Shown here in pieces: positions 17,121 to 25,732 of a stretch of 64,000 bases of DNA. The notes beneath the pieces are model-generated. The model saw only the letters and a list, made by a program, of their open reading frames with translations. It ran no database searches and was not told the origin of the DNA. The DNA comes from Pararhodobacter sp. CCB-MM2 (GTDB lineage Bacteria; Pseudomonadota; Alphaproteobacteria; Rhodobacterales; Rhodobacteraceae): contig NZ_LRRR01000020.1 of NCBI RefSeq assembly GCF_001691415.1, positions 1 to 64,000 of the forward strand. The letters run 5' to 3'. The position numbers were made by a program, and so were the translations under genes. Position 1 is the stretch's first letter. Every line of letters begins with the position of its first letter.

Positions 17121-17408
17121 TCAGGCCGGCGGCGAATGACGCAACAGCGCCTCGGTCACCTGCGCGAGGCAGGCAAGGTAGTCCCGCGCGCCGGGGCTGT
17201 CCGGATCGCGAGAGGGATGGGCGAGCGCGGCTTCCAGCAAGGTGCCGTGGCCATAGGCCGGGTGGCCGCGTCCGGCTTCACGTCGATGACGATCCGCCGT
17301 CTCAGTGCGGGCGATGAGCGCCGCCATCCCCGCCGCCCGCTGGGACTCAGGCAGAGCCAGAAGCACGCGGGCGGCGGCGGCAAGGTCCGTCAGCGTGACC
17401 GGACGCAT
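17121..17408 (-). CDS. Small protein translationally coupled to GTA gp15, unknown function
   Basis: The 95-residue protein begins MRPVTLTDLAAAARVLLALP and is mainly helical and Ala-rich, with no signal peptide or TM segment. Its ATG shares a base with the gp15 stop (TGATG at 17406-17410), so it belongs to the GTA transcript and is translated by re-initiation. It does not match any of the numbered R. capsulatus GTA proteins I can recall by sequence. It could be a GTA accessory protein or a cytoplasmic host gene that hitch-hikes on the transcript. Confidence 0.65.
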   Translation of the reverse strand: MRPVTLTDLAAAARVLLALPESQRAAGMAALIARTETADRHRREAGRGHPAYGHGTLLEAALAHPSRDPDSPGARDYLACLAQVTEALLRHSPPA

Positions 17409-20400
17409 CAGGGTGCGACGGACAGCGTGGCCCACAGGCCCGGCCCGTAGCTGCCCGAGACCTGCGCGACCTCGACCTCGACCAGGCCTGAAACACCGTC
17501 GCCCGATTGCATCGCCGCAGTATAGGTGAAGGCCGGCGCGCTCAGCGAGACCTCGCGCAGCAAGGTCCCGCCCTGACGGATGCGCAGGAGATAGGCCTCG
17601 ACCTCCTCGCCCAGCGGCACGTCGGGGGCGTCCCAGCCATCGCCCGCGACGCGGGTTCGGCGGATCCAAGTCAACGACAAGTCACCGCCCGAGCGTTTGG
17701 CGGTCAGATGCGCCGGCGCATAGGGGCGCTGGCCGTTGCCCGCAAAGGTCTGGGTGCTTTCGACATAGATCGGGTCGTCATAGGCCAGCGCCGCCGGACC
17801 GACGCGCCAACGCCGGGCAACCCCGCGGGTCGAGGCCGGCAGGTCCAGCTGCTCCGGCGCGCCATCCATCAGGACGACGACGGCACCGGGTGCCCAGGCC
17901 TGCGGGATCAACGGCTCGGTCCCGAACTGACCGCGCAGCAAATCCTGCAGGCGCCAGACGCCGGGTTCGATCAGCGTGGCCGATTGGTACTGGAACAATT
18001 CCCAGCCATCCCCGGTCGAGATCGCCGCGAGGTTCTTGCCGTCCAAGAGTTCGGCCTCGGCAATCGAGGCGGGACCGACCGAGGCCGGGAAGCGCACCTC
18101 GACCCCGGCCCCACGTTGCAGCAGCGAGGGGGTTGCGGCGTCCAGCGCAGTCCGCGTCTCGCCCACGCTGGCGCGCAGGCCGATGAGCGTGTTCAAGGCA
18201 AAGCTGCCCTCGCTCGCCGGTGCGTCATAGACGGCGATCACGCCCGGCCAAGGCGTCCCGGTCACGGCCAGATGCGGCGCATGCGGGATCTCATCGCCCC
18301 GCATCAGCGGCAGATCCATCCAAAGGGGCAGCACGGGCACCGGACCGTCATAGCCCCCGACCAGTGGCAAGTCGTCCGAAGCGTCGCGATGGCGGTAGAG
18401 GCCGGGCTCGATCCGAACGGCGTCGAAGGCGCGGGCGCCGGTCAGCTCCATGCGGTCGATCCGGTAGTGCCGCGTGCCATCGCCCTGCGGCAGGGTGACG
18501 ATATCGCCCACCCCCAGATCCGAGGACATCGGCAGGCCGAACCGGGCGGTATCGCGGCCGATCCGCGCCTCGGTCAGCCAACGTTTCACCGCCGTGCGGG
18601 CCTCGCCCCGCGTGAGGCCCATCGGCAACTCGCTGGTGGCTGCATCGCCCGCGGGGTCTTCCGGATGGACGGCTTCGGCCGAGCGGATCTCGAAGCTGCC
18701 CTCGGCCTCGACATAGGACAATCGCACGCGGCCCGCCGTTTCCGGGTCCGGGGCGCGGGTCAGTTCCAGATCGCCTCCCTCCCGCGCGACGAGCGTCGCG
18801 GGGTCCAGCGTCACCGCCGCCCGTCCGGTGCGCATGCGGAAAATGAGCTGCCCGTCACGCTCTAGCGCCTCGAAGCCATGGGCGAGCATCAACGGTTGCA
18901 GGGCCGCGCGCCCGGTCGCCGTCGAGGCCACGGTATAGCCGCGGACCACGCCGTACAGGTGGCTCACATCATAGCCGGTGATCCCGGCGGCATCGCAAAT
19001 CTCGGCCACAACGGCGGCCAGCGGCTGGCTGGCGGACCGGCCGGTCAGCCAGTGGCCGCGCGTCCAGTTCTCGCCGTCCGACCACGTCCCGGTCAGGGCC
19101 GGGAACCAAGGCCAGGGCCGCGCATCCCACGCCCAGGCATGGCTGCGAGACCAGTCGACCATCGGACCGCCGTAATACTCCGACACCGGGTTGTTGGCCG
19201 GATCGGTCCAGAAACCGTGCATCGCCCGCAGGTATTGCATCTGCATCAGGTCGTCGCGCACGCCGGTGGAATAATAGGGCGCGAAGCTCTCTGAAGACTT
19301 GGGGTCGAGGAAGACGTTGGGCTGGTTCGCGCCCTTGTCGATCGCCGCGCAGCCGTATTCGGTGAACCACACGGGCTTGGAGCGCGGCAGCCATTCGGTG
19401 GCGTCGTCCTGCTTCACGCCGCCAAGACGCTCGGTATGGGAATTCTCCCACCACGCGCGCAGGTCCTTGTAGCGCCAGATCCAGGGTTCGGCCTCGCCCT
19501 CATCGGTGATCGGCGTGCGCAGCTGGGCGTCGCGGTTCTGCGGCGTCTCGTAGTACCAATCAAAGCCCTCGCCCGCGGCGACGTTGCCCGCGAGGTAATC
19601 GAGGTCATAGATATCGCGGAAACCGGCCTGCCAATCGGCATGCGCCTCGCCCTCGCGCCAATCGGCGAGCGGCATGTAATTATCGATGCCGATGACGTCG
19701 AGGTCATCGTCCGACCACAGGGGATCGAGGTGGAAATAGCGGTTCCCCTCTCCGGCGTCATAGCCGAAATACTCTGACCAATCGGCGGCGTAGACCAGCT
19801 TGACCGAGGCCCCGAGGATCGTACGGACCTCGCGCAACAACTCGATCAGCGCGGCGACGGCGGGGAAGCTGTCCCCCGCGCCGCGGATCTGGGTCAGGCT
19901 GCGCATTTCCGAGCCGATGCAGAACGCCTCGACTCCGTCAGACGCCGCGCAGAGCGCCGCGTAATGCAGGATGAAGCGCCTGTAGGACCATTCCGCGGGG
20001 CCGGAATAGTTGACCGCGCCCGGCATGACGGTGAAATCCGAGGCTTGCGCGGTGCCGAAGAAGGCCGCGACCTCGGCCTCGGCTGCTGCCGTGCGGTCGG
20101 TCGTTCCGGCCTGGCCGGGCGCCTTGGATGTGGTGATCCGGCCCCGCCATGGCAGCGCGGGCTGGTCGTCGGCCTCCGACCACGGATCCGGCAGGCCGTT
20201 GCCCGCCAGTTGCTCCATCAGCAGGAAGGGATAGAAGACCACCGCCTGCCCCGCCGCGTTCATGGCCGCAATCGCTTCCAGAACCGAAGCGTCATCGGGC
20301 GTGCCGCCATAGACCGGGCGGTCGGACACCTGTGCCACCACCTCTGCCGTGCTGCGATCCAGACCCGCGACGCTCCACGGCTGGCCGGGGTTGTCACGCT

Positions 20401-21340
20401 CGGCACTTTCGACCTTGGGGCGGATCTGGCAGTCACCACAGCGCAGATCGTCCCCGAACCACGAGGCGATCAGCAAACCGGACTGCACGTTCGGCAATTC
20501 CGCCTGAAGGGCATTCAACGAGGTGGTGAAGTCGCTGAAACCCGACGGCGTATGCACGTTGACCGAGGCATCCTGCGTGGCCTCGATGACGGAGAAGTCG
20601 TCAATGAACACATCCGTCTGGTTGCCCGAGACATGCCCTTTCGTCGTCGCCAGCGCGTATTCCCCCGCGCCGGGCAACCACGCCACCCCCTGCACCGCGT
20701 CTTGTAACGTGGTGACGCTCTCCGTCTGGGCCGCGCGTATCACCTCGAAGGCGAAGTTCGGCAGGCGGTTGCCGAACGGGCCGAGGTCCAGATCCTCAAT
20801 CACCACATAGGCCGTGCCGCGATAGGCGGGCGCCGACGCTTCGCCCTCGACCGCAAGGATCTTGGGATCGGGCGACTGGTCCAGGCTGCCAGTGTAGACG
20901 CGCAGGTTCAGATCGGCCGAGGCGATCTCGTCGCCATAGGCCCAGATCCGCCCGATGCCGCCGATCTCGCCCTCGCACAGCGCGATGGCCACACTGACGA
21001 TATAGCGCGACTCCTCGGTGATGCGCGGACCACCCTTGCGTTGGGACGAGGCACCCGGGATTTCCTCGAATCGCGACGCCCAGATGACGTGGCCCGCGGT
21101 GCGGACCCGGCCCCAGACGCGCGGCAAGGCCACGCCCTCGCCGGCACCGGTGATCTGCAGCCGTTGGATGCGACCGGTCTCGACCGCGCCCGAGCCTGAT
21201 CCCAGCAGGCGCTGATCGATGAGACGGCCGAGGGTCGCCCCCACGGCCCGGCCAATCACCATGCCGGACAGGCCCAGGATCGCGCCGCCGAAATTCGCGC
21301 CGATCGCCGCGCCGGCACTGGAGAGAAGAAGCGTCGCCAT
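17408..21340 (-). CDS. GTA host-specificity / baseplate megatron protein (GTA gp15)
   Basis: At 1310 residues this is the largest gene of the cluster. The N-terminus (SSAGAAIGANFGGAILGLSG) is Gly/Ala-rich and hydrophobic. Residues about 440-740 are the GTA TIM-barrel-like domain, glycosidase-like in sequence (VIGIDNYMPLADW, SKPVWFTEYGCAAID). The C-terminal third is baseplate-hub/tail-fibre-like beta-rich sequence. In R. capsulatus this protein forms the tip of the GTA tail and contributes to receptor contact. No frameshift was seen over nearly 4 kb, so the gene is under maintenance. The next gene is coupled by TGATG. Confidence 0.93.
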   Translation of the reverse strand: MATLLLSSAGAAIGANFGGAILGLSGMVIGRAVGATLGRLIDQRLLGSGSGAVETGRIQRLQITGAGEGVALPRVWGRVRTAGHVIWASRFEEIPGASSQRKGGPRITEESRYIVSVAIALCEGEIGGIGRIWAYGDEIASADLNLRVYTGSLDQSPDPKILAVEGEASAPAYRGTAYVVIEDLDLGPFGNRLPNFAFEVIRAAQTESVTTLQDAVQGVAWLPGAGEYALATTKGHVSGNQTDVFIDDFSVIEATQDASVNVHTPSGFSDFTTSLNALQAELPNVQSGLLIASWFGDDLRCGDCQIRPKVESAERDNPGQPWSVAGLDRSTAEVVAQVSDRPVYGGTPDDASVLEAIAAMNAAGQAVVFYPFLLMEQLAGNGLPDPWSEADDQPALPWRGRITTSKAPGQAGTTDRTAAAEAEVAAFFGTAQASDFTVMPGAVNYSGPAEWSYRRFILHYAALCAASDGVEAFCIGSEMRSLTQIRGAGDSFPAVAALIELLREVRTILGASVKLVYAADWSEYFGYDAGEGNRYFHLDPLWSDDDLDVIGIDNYMPLADWREGEAHADWQAGFRDIYDLDYLAGNVAAGEGFDWYYETPQNRDAQLRTPITDEGEAEPWIWRYKDLRAWWENSHTERLGGVKQDDATEWLPRSKPVWFTEYGCAAIDKGANQPNVFLDPKSSESFAPYYSTGVRDDLMQMQYLRAMHGFWTDPANNPVSEYYGGPMVDWSRSHAWAWDARPWPWFPALTGTWSDGENWTRGHWLTGRSASQPLAAVVAEICDAAGITGYDVSHLYGVVRGYTVASTATGRAALQPLMLAHGFEALERDGQLIFRMRTGRAAVTLDPATLVAREGGDLELTRAPDPETAGRVRLSYVEAEGSFEIRSAEAVHPEDPAGDAATSELPMGLTRGEARTAVKRWLTEARIGRDTARFGLPMSSDLGVGDIVTLPQGDGTRHYRIDRMELTGARAFDAVRIEPGLYRHRDASDDLPLVGGYDGPVPVLPLWMDLPLMRGDEIPHAPHLAVTGTPWPGVIAVYDAPASEGSFALNTLIGLRASVGETRTALDAATPSLLQRGAGVEVRFPASVGPASIAEAELLDGKNLAAISTGDGWELFQYQSATLIEPGVWRLQDLLRGQFGTEPLIPQAWAPGAVVVLMDGAPEQLDLPASTRGVARRWRVGPAALAYDDPIYVESTQTFAGNGQRPYAPAHLTAKRSGGDLSLTWIRRTRVAGDGWDAPDVPLGEEVEAYLLRIRQGGTLLREVSLSAPAFTYTAAMQSGDGVSGLVEVEVAQVSGSYGPGLWATLSVAP

Positions 21341-21367
21341 CCGTGGGCTCCTTGTTTGGATCGGGGT

Positions 21368-21799
21368 TCAGATCAGGTCGAAGCGCGCCACGATCCGGCG
21401 CGCCCAGGGGCGGCTCAGCGGGCTCTCGACGACCCCGTGGCCGCTGTAGGCATGGATGAAGCGCGGGCTTGGCCCAGCCTCGGACAGAACGCCCAGATGC
21501 TTCGCGACCGCCCCCGCGCGCATGCGGAAAAGCACGATGTCACCCGGCTGCTCGGCGCTGTCCGCAGGACGCAAATGCCGCGCGAGCGCTTGCCAAAGCG
21601 CCTCGTCGCCGCGGCATTCCGCCCAATCGGGGCCATAGGCCGGCAGCGCCTCGGGCTCGGCGCCATGGTGCGCGCGCCACAGGCCCCGGATCAGCCCCAG
21701 ACAATCGCACCCCGCCCCTTTGACCGAGGCCTGATGCCGATAGGGCGTGCCGATCCAGCCCCGAGCCTCGGCCACCAGAGCCGCGCGTTGCTCACTCAT
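21368..21799 (-). CDS. GTA cell-wall peptidase, NlpC/P60 family (GTA gp14)
   Basis: The 143-residue protein has the NlpC/P60 fold. The catalytic Cys is residue 33 in GCDCLGLIRG and the catalytic His residue 101 in AKHLGVL, after the conserved PGDIVLFRM strand. In GTA particles this tail peptidase locally opens the recipient's peptidoglycan during DNA entry. It overlaps gp13 by eight bases. Confidence 0.93.
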   Translation of the reverse strand: MSEQRAALVAEARGWIGTPYRHQASVKGAGCDCLGLIRGLWRAHHGAEPEALPAYGPDWAECRGDEALWQALARHLRPADSAEQPGDIVLFRMRAGAVAKHLGVLSEAGPSPRFIHAYSGHGVVESPLSRPWARRIVARFDLI

Positions 21800-22655
21800 G
21801 GGTCAGGCTGCCGCCCGTGTTCCCGCCATTCACACGCGGTGAGGCCTGCAGCCAGTCCTCGCCCGGAACATGCGGGAAGCCCTGAAAATTCAGCTGGTTG
21901 AGGAACTTTAACCGGCAGGTGGCGAAACGCTTGTCGCACCCTGCCTCCAATCGCACCAGATCCCCCGCCGCGGGCTCAAACCCCGGCCTGGACCACAGGT
22001 GAAGCCGTCGCGCAGCAGCCCGACCTTCTTCACGGCGGATGGACACCGCCTGCCCCTCGGCAGCCCCCGTCAGGAAGCGCGCGGTGCCATCGACGAACCA
22101 AGCGGCGGTGAATTCGGGTAGCAGATCCACGTCGATCACCGCCCCGCCGTCTTCCACCGCCAGCAGCGGCACCTCGGCCGAGAAGCCCGGCTGCGACAGA
22201 TCGAAACCGCAACGCGCATCGCCCAAGACTGCCGGACAGAGCGCGCCGAACACCCGCCCGCCCGACTTGGACAGCGGTTCCGTGAGGCCCCGCAGCTCTG
22301 CCCGGAAGGCGCCGCCCGCGCGGGTGATCTCGCCCAAGGTGCCGCGAAACAGCAGGCGGCGGGCATCGGGGTCGGCCCAGTCGACCTCCCAAATCACCAG
22401 CCCCGCGTTGTCATAGAGGCCCGCAAGGATGTCCCCCTCGGTCAGCGCCGCATCCGACAGCGCGCCCGAGGCCTCGGTGTTGTCCACCGCCAGCCCAGTG
22501 CCCTGCGTGATCGCGCTCGCGCTCATGCCGGTGCCGGCGCGGAAGGTCAGGCCCTCGAAGCTAAGATCGCGGTCATGGTCGGTGAAGCCCAGCACCGTGC
22601 CATCCTCGCGCGTCAGCGCCCAGGCGCGGGCGCGGGTCGTGGTCAGATCGTTCAT
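21792..22655 (-). CDS. GTA baseplate hub protein, DUF2163 family (GTA gp13)
   Basis: The 287-residue protein matches the DUF2163 / phage BR0599-like family: ARAWALTREDGTVLGFTDHDRDL at the front (family core) and LNQLNFQGFPHVPGEDW near the end, with Cys residues GCDKRFATC between. In the R. capsulatus particle it is a tail hub component at the distal end. Its ATG overlaps the gp12 stop (ATGA). Confidence 0.92.
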   Translation of the reverse strand: MNDLTTTRARAWALTREDGTVLGFTDHDRDLSFEGLTFRAGTGMSASAITQGTGLAVDNTEASGALSDAALTEGDILAGLYDNAGLVIWEVDWADPDARRLLFRGTLGEITRAGGAFRAELRGLTEPLSKSGGRVFGALCPAVLGDARCGFDLSQPGFSAEVPLLAVEDGGAVIDVDLLPEFTAAWFVDGTARFLTGAAEGQAVSIRREEGRAAARRLHLWSRPGFEPAAGDLVRLEAGCDKRFATCRLKFLNQLNFQGFPHVPGEDWLQASPRVNGGNTGGSLTHE

Positions 22656-23284
22656 TGCCGCACCTCGATCACCGGGACCTTGGGCACGTCGCCCGCCTGG
22701 AACGAGGCCACCGAGACCTGTACGAGGTCGGTGTCAAACCGCACCGGCACGTCGAATTCGCAGCCGATTGTCACCTCGGCGCCCACACCCGGCGGCGCGA
22801 CCAAGGTCACAAGGCCTGTGGTCAGGTCGACCGACCACGCAAGCCCCTCAACCAGCTCGGTCCCGGCCACGGCGACGCGCACCGTGCCGTCGACCGGCTT
22901 CGCGATCACCCGCGCCGAAGCCCAGTCGCCCGAGCGATAGGTCTTCGCCAACTGAAACACGGTCTTGGCCCCGTCGCCAAAACCCAGCGACTGGTCCAGC
23001 GCTGTGACCTCGCCCGAGGCGCGGCAGGTCTTGAAGTCGGCCCAGTCCTTCCAGCGGAAGCCGTGCAGCATGCCCTGCCGCGCCTCGAAGAAGGCGATCA
23101 GCCGCTCCACATCATCGAGCGAGCGCAGTCCCAGCCCCGCGTCATAGCGCCGGCGCGCCTGCGCCCAGGGGGTGTTGCGCTCCTCATGGCCATTGGCCAG
23201 CGTGACGATCTCGGTCCGGCGCTCAGGCCCGCCGAGCGAGCCGAAGCTCAGGTTCGCGGGAAAGCGGATCTCGTGGAAAGCCAT
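22652..23284 (-). CDS. GTA distal tail protein, DUF2460 family (GTA gp12)
   Basis: The 210-residue protein starts MAFHEIRFPANLSFGSLGGP and carries the DUF2460 pattern (GMLHGFRWKDWADFKT, PVRFDTDLVQVSVASF). It forms the distal tail ring that connects tube to hub. The start at 23284 follows the gp11 stop by one base. The reading frame is open further upstream only through gp11. Confidence 0.92.
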   Translation of the reverse strand: MAFHEIRFPANLSFGSLGGPERRTEIVTLANGHEERNTPWAQARRRYDAGLGLRSLDDVERLIAFFEARQGMLHGFRWKDWADFKTCRASGEVTALDQSLGFGDGAKTVFQLAKTYRSGDWASARVIAKPVDGTVRVAVAGTELVEGLAWSVDLTTGLVTLVAPPGVGAEVTIGCEFDVPVRFDTDLVQVSVASFQAGDVPKVPVIEVRQ

Positions 23285-23285
23285 G

Positions 23286-23936
23286 TCAGTAGTTCCTTTG
23301 CCCCTGTGCGAGGAGCCGCTGCATTTGCGCGGCGATCTGGCTCTGGCTGCGCTGGAAGCCGGCGACATCGGGCGTGGTCACGTTGATGGTGACATTGGCG
23401 CTGCGGCCGCCCGCGCCCCGCACGCCCAGCTTGCCATCGGCGCCGCGAGCGAGGGGCAGGATCGCCTCGGGCCCCGCCTCACCCATCAGGCCGGTGCCGC
23501 CTCGCATCGGGAAGGTCACGGGCGAGGACACCACGCCGCCCTGCGCGAAGGGCATCACCCGCCCCTGCGCGAAACTCGCGCCATTGGCAAAGGGCAGAAC
23601 CGAGTTCATCACGCCCCCCAGAACCGAGGACAAAGCCCCCCCGACCGCGTTGTGCACCGGCCGCATCGCCGCCGCGTAGATCGCGTTCGAAATGGACCGC
23701 CCGAGGCCCTGCATCGCATCCGACAACCGCTGGCCATCGAAGATCACCCCGTCAAACGCCCGGCGCAGACCGGAGCCGAGGCCGCGCGACAGCCCAGCCA
23801 TCTCGCGGTTGGTCTCACCGAGGCTGCGGCCCATGTCGGCGAGACTGGAATCGAAGCCCGCCACCCGGTCCGAGGTCGCCCCGATCTGTGTCTCCAGCGC
23901 CGCCAGCTGTGCGTTCAACTCGTCCAGATTGGCCAT
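23286..23936 (-). CDS. GTA tail tape measure protein (GTA gp11)
   Basis: The 216-residue protein has an N-terminal coiled coil (MANLDELNAQLAALETQIG), a central amphipathic helical part (LGRSISNAIYAAAMRPVHN, GALSSVLGGVMNSVL) and a C-terminal Gly-rich segment (FAQGGVVSSPVTFPMRGG, MGEAGPEAILPL) typical of tape measure C-termini. The very short length matches the short GTA tail. The ATG sits behind a G-run (GAAGGGGGGC). The gp10.1 frame overlaps its first 122 bases. Confidence 0.88.
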   Translation of the reverse strand: MANLDELNAQLAALETQIGATSDRVAGFDSSLADMGRSLGETNREMAGLSRGLGSGLRRAFDGVIFDGQRLSDAMQGLGRSISNAIYAAAMRPVHNAVGGALSSVLGGVMNSVLPFANGASFAQGRVMPFAQGGVVSSPVTFPMRGGTGLMGEAGPEAILPLARGADGKLGVRGAGGRSANVTINVTTPDVAGFQRSQSQIAAQMQRLLAQGQRNY

Positions 23937-24153
23937 TGCCGCCCCCCTTCGCCGCCCCTTTGTCAGGAAAGCGACCCATGAGCGCATCGAGACGCGCTCG
24001 CGTTAACCCGGGCCGGGCCGCACCGTCGCGCCCCAGCATGATCATCAACTCGGCCGGGGTGAGCGCCCAGAACTCGGCCGGACGGAGGCCCAGCCCATGC
24101 AGTCCCGCGCGCATCAGCCCCGGCCAGTCCAGCGCGCCCACCCCCCGCGTCAT
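23815..24153 (-). CDS. GTA gp10.1-like tail assembly chaperone, C-terminus reads into gp11
   Basis: The first 65 or so residues (LDWPGLMRAGLHGLGLRP, EFWALTPAELMIMLGRDG, RARLDALMGRFPD) are the small DUF2376-type protein found between gp10 and gp11, similar to a lambda-T-like tail assembly chaperone. Homologues are about 60-70 residues, whereas this frame runs to 112 because it continues out of frame through the start of gp11. One extra base in the six-base run at 23942-23947 would end it about 10 codons later. Its ATG overlaps the gp10 stop (ATGA). Confidence 0.7.
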   Translation of the reverse strand: MTRGVGALDWPGLMRAGLHGLGLRPAEFWALTPAELMIMLGRDGAARPGLTRARLDALMGRFPDKGAAKGGGNGQSGRVERTAGGAGDTDRGDLGPGGGLRFQSRRHGPQPR

Positions 24154-24476
24154 GCCGCGTCCTCGCCCGGCAAGGCGAAGGCCCGTGCGAGCAGCAGACC
24201 CGCCACCCGCGCACCCTCGATGGGCCCGCCGGCGATCTCGCCGCCGACAAGGGCCGAGGCCGCAACCGCATGCCCACCGCCATGGAGCCCCGCCAGCAGC
24301 ACCGCTAGGACGTCCTTTGCCCGGAACCGCCCGGCTTCGAACCGCTCGACCAGTGCGACGAGGCTGTCAGCGCCCAGCGCCTCCTCCAGCTCGGCCAGCG
24401 CGCCCAGCGTCAGCTTCAGCACTAGCCGCTCGCCATCGAGCGTGAGCGCCACCTCGCCCGCCATCGGATTGGCCAT
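24150..24476 (-). CDS. GTA gp10, tail assembly chaperone-like
   Basis: The 108-residue protein (ANPMAGEVALTLDGERLVLK, LGALAELEEALGADSLVALV) belongs to the GTA gp10 family, equivalent in place and pattern to lambda gpG. It is thought to chaperone the tape measure during tail assembly. It starts within the gp9 stop (TGATG at 24474-24478) and ends with ATGA into gp10.1. Confidence 0.88.
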   Translation of the reverse strand: MANPMAGEVALTLDGERLVLKLTLGALAELEEALGADSLVALVERFEAGRFRAKDVLAVLLAGLHGGGHAVAASALVGGEIAGGPIEGARVAGLLLARAFALPGEDAA

Positions 24477-24973
24477 CAGACCGGCTCTCCGCTCGGCTCC
24501 TCCTCGGGCGGCTGGTCGCCGCCATCGCCGAGGTAATCCTCAGGGTCCGCGGCGAGCGGCGTCACCGCCACGAAGGCCAGCGCGCCGGCCGAGGCCATCG
24601 ACATCTCGAACGTCGCCTCGCCGTTGTAACTGCCGGCGTATTCCAGCGACGTGATCTGGAACGGGCCCTCGACGGTGCCGAAATCCGGGATCACCACCTG
24701 GAAATCCGGGATCTCGCCGTTGAAGAACACCGCCCGGGCACGCTCGTCCGTGGCCTCGTCGCGGAACACGCCCGAGCCCGACAGCGAGGCCGCCTTCACG
24801 CCCGCGCCCGCCAGCAATTCGCGCCAGCCTCCGGTGCTGTCGAGGCTCGTCACATCGACCGTCTCGGCGTTGAAGCTCACCCGCGTGGCGCGCAGGCCCG
24901 CGATGGTCTCGAACTGACCGGCGCCGGTCATGTCCATCTTGATCAGAAGATCCTTGCCGCTCTGCACAGCCAT
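24476..24973 (-). CDS. GTA major tail protein, TP901-1 family (GTA gp9)
   Basis: The tail tube subunit, 165 residues. MAVQSGKDLLIKMDMTG, TVDVTSLDSTGGWRELLAG and GEATFEMSMASAGAL follow the TP901-1 major tail protein pattern. The last 23 or so residues form an acidic, Pro/Gly-rich tail that follows the expected end of the fold. The ATG at 24973 lies 19 bases after gp8. Confidence 0.92.
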   Translation of the reverse strand: MAVQSGKDLLIKMDMTGAGQFETIAGLRATRVSFNAETVDVTSLDSTGGWRELLAGAGVKAASLSGSGVFRDEATDERARAVFFNGEIPDFQVVIPDFGTVEGPFQITSLEYAGSYNGEATFEMSMASAGALAFVAVTPLAADPEDYLGDGGDQPPEEEPSGEPV

Positions 24974-24992
24974 GAGCTTGCTCCTTTGAGTG

Positions 24993-25400
24993 TCAGATTT
25001 CGACGCGCACGCGGAAGCGCAGGTCGATGCGCCTGAGCGCATTGCCCTCGGCGCGGCGCGCCTGGGCCTGGTGGAACCAGATCGCCACGACCCGTCCCGT
25101 GGACAGTACGGGCGTCGCGTCGGGCAAAAGCGCACCGATGCGGGCGCTCGCGGCCTTGGCAGTGGCGAAACCGGCAGCATCCGAGACGACCTGCACCAGC
25201 ACGCGATGCTCGGCGCCGGGGCCGGTCACGTCCGAGCGGTCGATCACATCCTCCTCGCCGAGCACGACATAGGTTCCCTGCGGCGTCGCGGGCGGCGGCG
25301 CGTCGAAGATCCCGCCGGGCACGAGGCCCGCAAGCGTCGGATCGCCCGTGAGCAGGTCATAGAGCGCGGTCTGCAGCGCGGCGGCGGTCTGGTAGCTCAT
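24993..25400 (-). CDS. GTA tail terminator, DUF3168 family (GTA gp8)
   Basis: The 135-residue protein fits DUF3168: SYQTAAALQTALYDLLTGDP at the N-terminus and the GTYVVLGEEDVIDRSD strand. DUF3168 proteins close the top of the tail tube at the head junction. The start overlaps the gp7 stop (ATGA at 25397-25400). Confidence 0.9.
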   Translation of the reverse strand: MSYQTAAALQTALYDLLTGDPTLAGLVPGGIFDAPPPATPQGTYVVLGEEDVIDRSDVTGPGAEHRVLVQVVSDAAGFATAKAASARIGALLPDATPVLSTGRVVAIWFHQAQARRAEGNALRRIDLRFRVRVEI

Positions 25401-25732
25401 GCCGGCACCTCCTCGCGCGCGTGGCAGACGAGGTAGGCCCCCGCCGGATCGGCCTCGCTGACCGCGAGGATGGTGAAAATGCGGGCGCCCTCGGTCAGGC
25501 GCTGATCGGGGCGCGGGCGCTGCGGGCTGCCCTGGGGCGCGGCGCGCAGGAAGACGCGGAACAGCATCCGCCCCTCGGGCGCAATGAGGCCCCGCCGTTC
25601 GCTGCCCGAGCCCGCGCGCAGCTCGCACCACAGCGTGCCCAAGGCGTCCCAGCTGGTCGAGTAGCCGCCCGCGCCATCGGGAGTGGTGACGGCTTCCTCC
25701 AGCACCATCGGCCGGTTCAGCGCATAGGCCAT
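25397..25732 (-). CDS. GTA head-tail adaptor/stopper (GTA gp7)
   Basis: The 111-residue protein has the head-tail joining pattern of HK97 gp10/SPP1 gp16 relatives (GGYSTSWDALGTLWCELRAG, FTILAVSEADPAGAYLVC). The start at 25732 shares a base with the gp6 stop (TGATG). Confidence 0.88.
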   Translation of the reverse strand: MAYALNRPMVLEEAVTTPDGAGGYSTSWDALGTLWCELRAGSGSERRGLIAPEGRMLFRVFLRAAPQGSPQRPRPDQRLTEGARIFTILAVSEADPAGAYLVCHAREEVPA

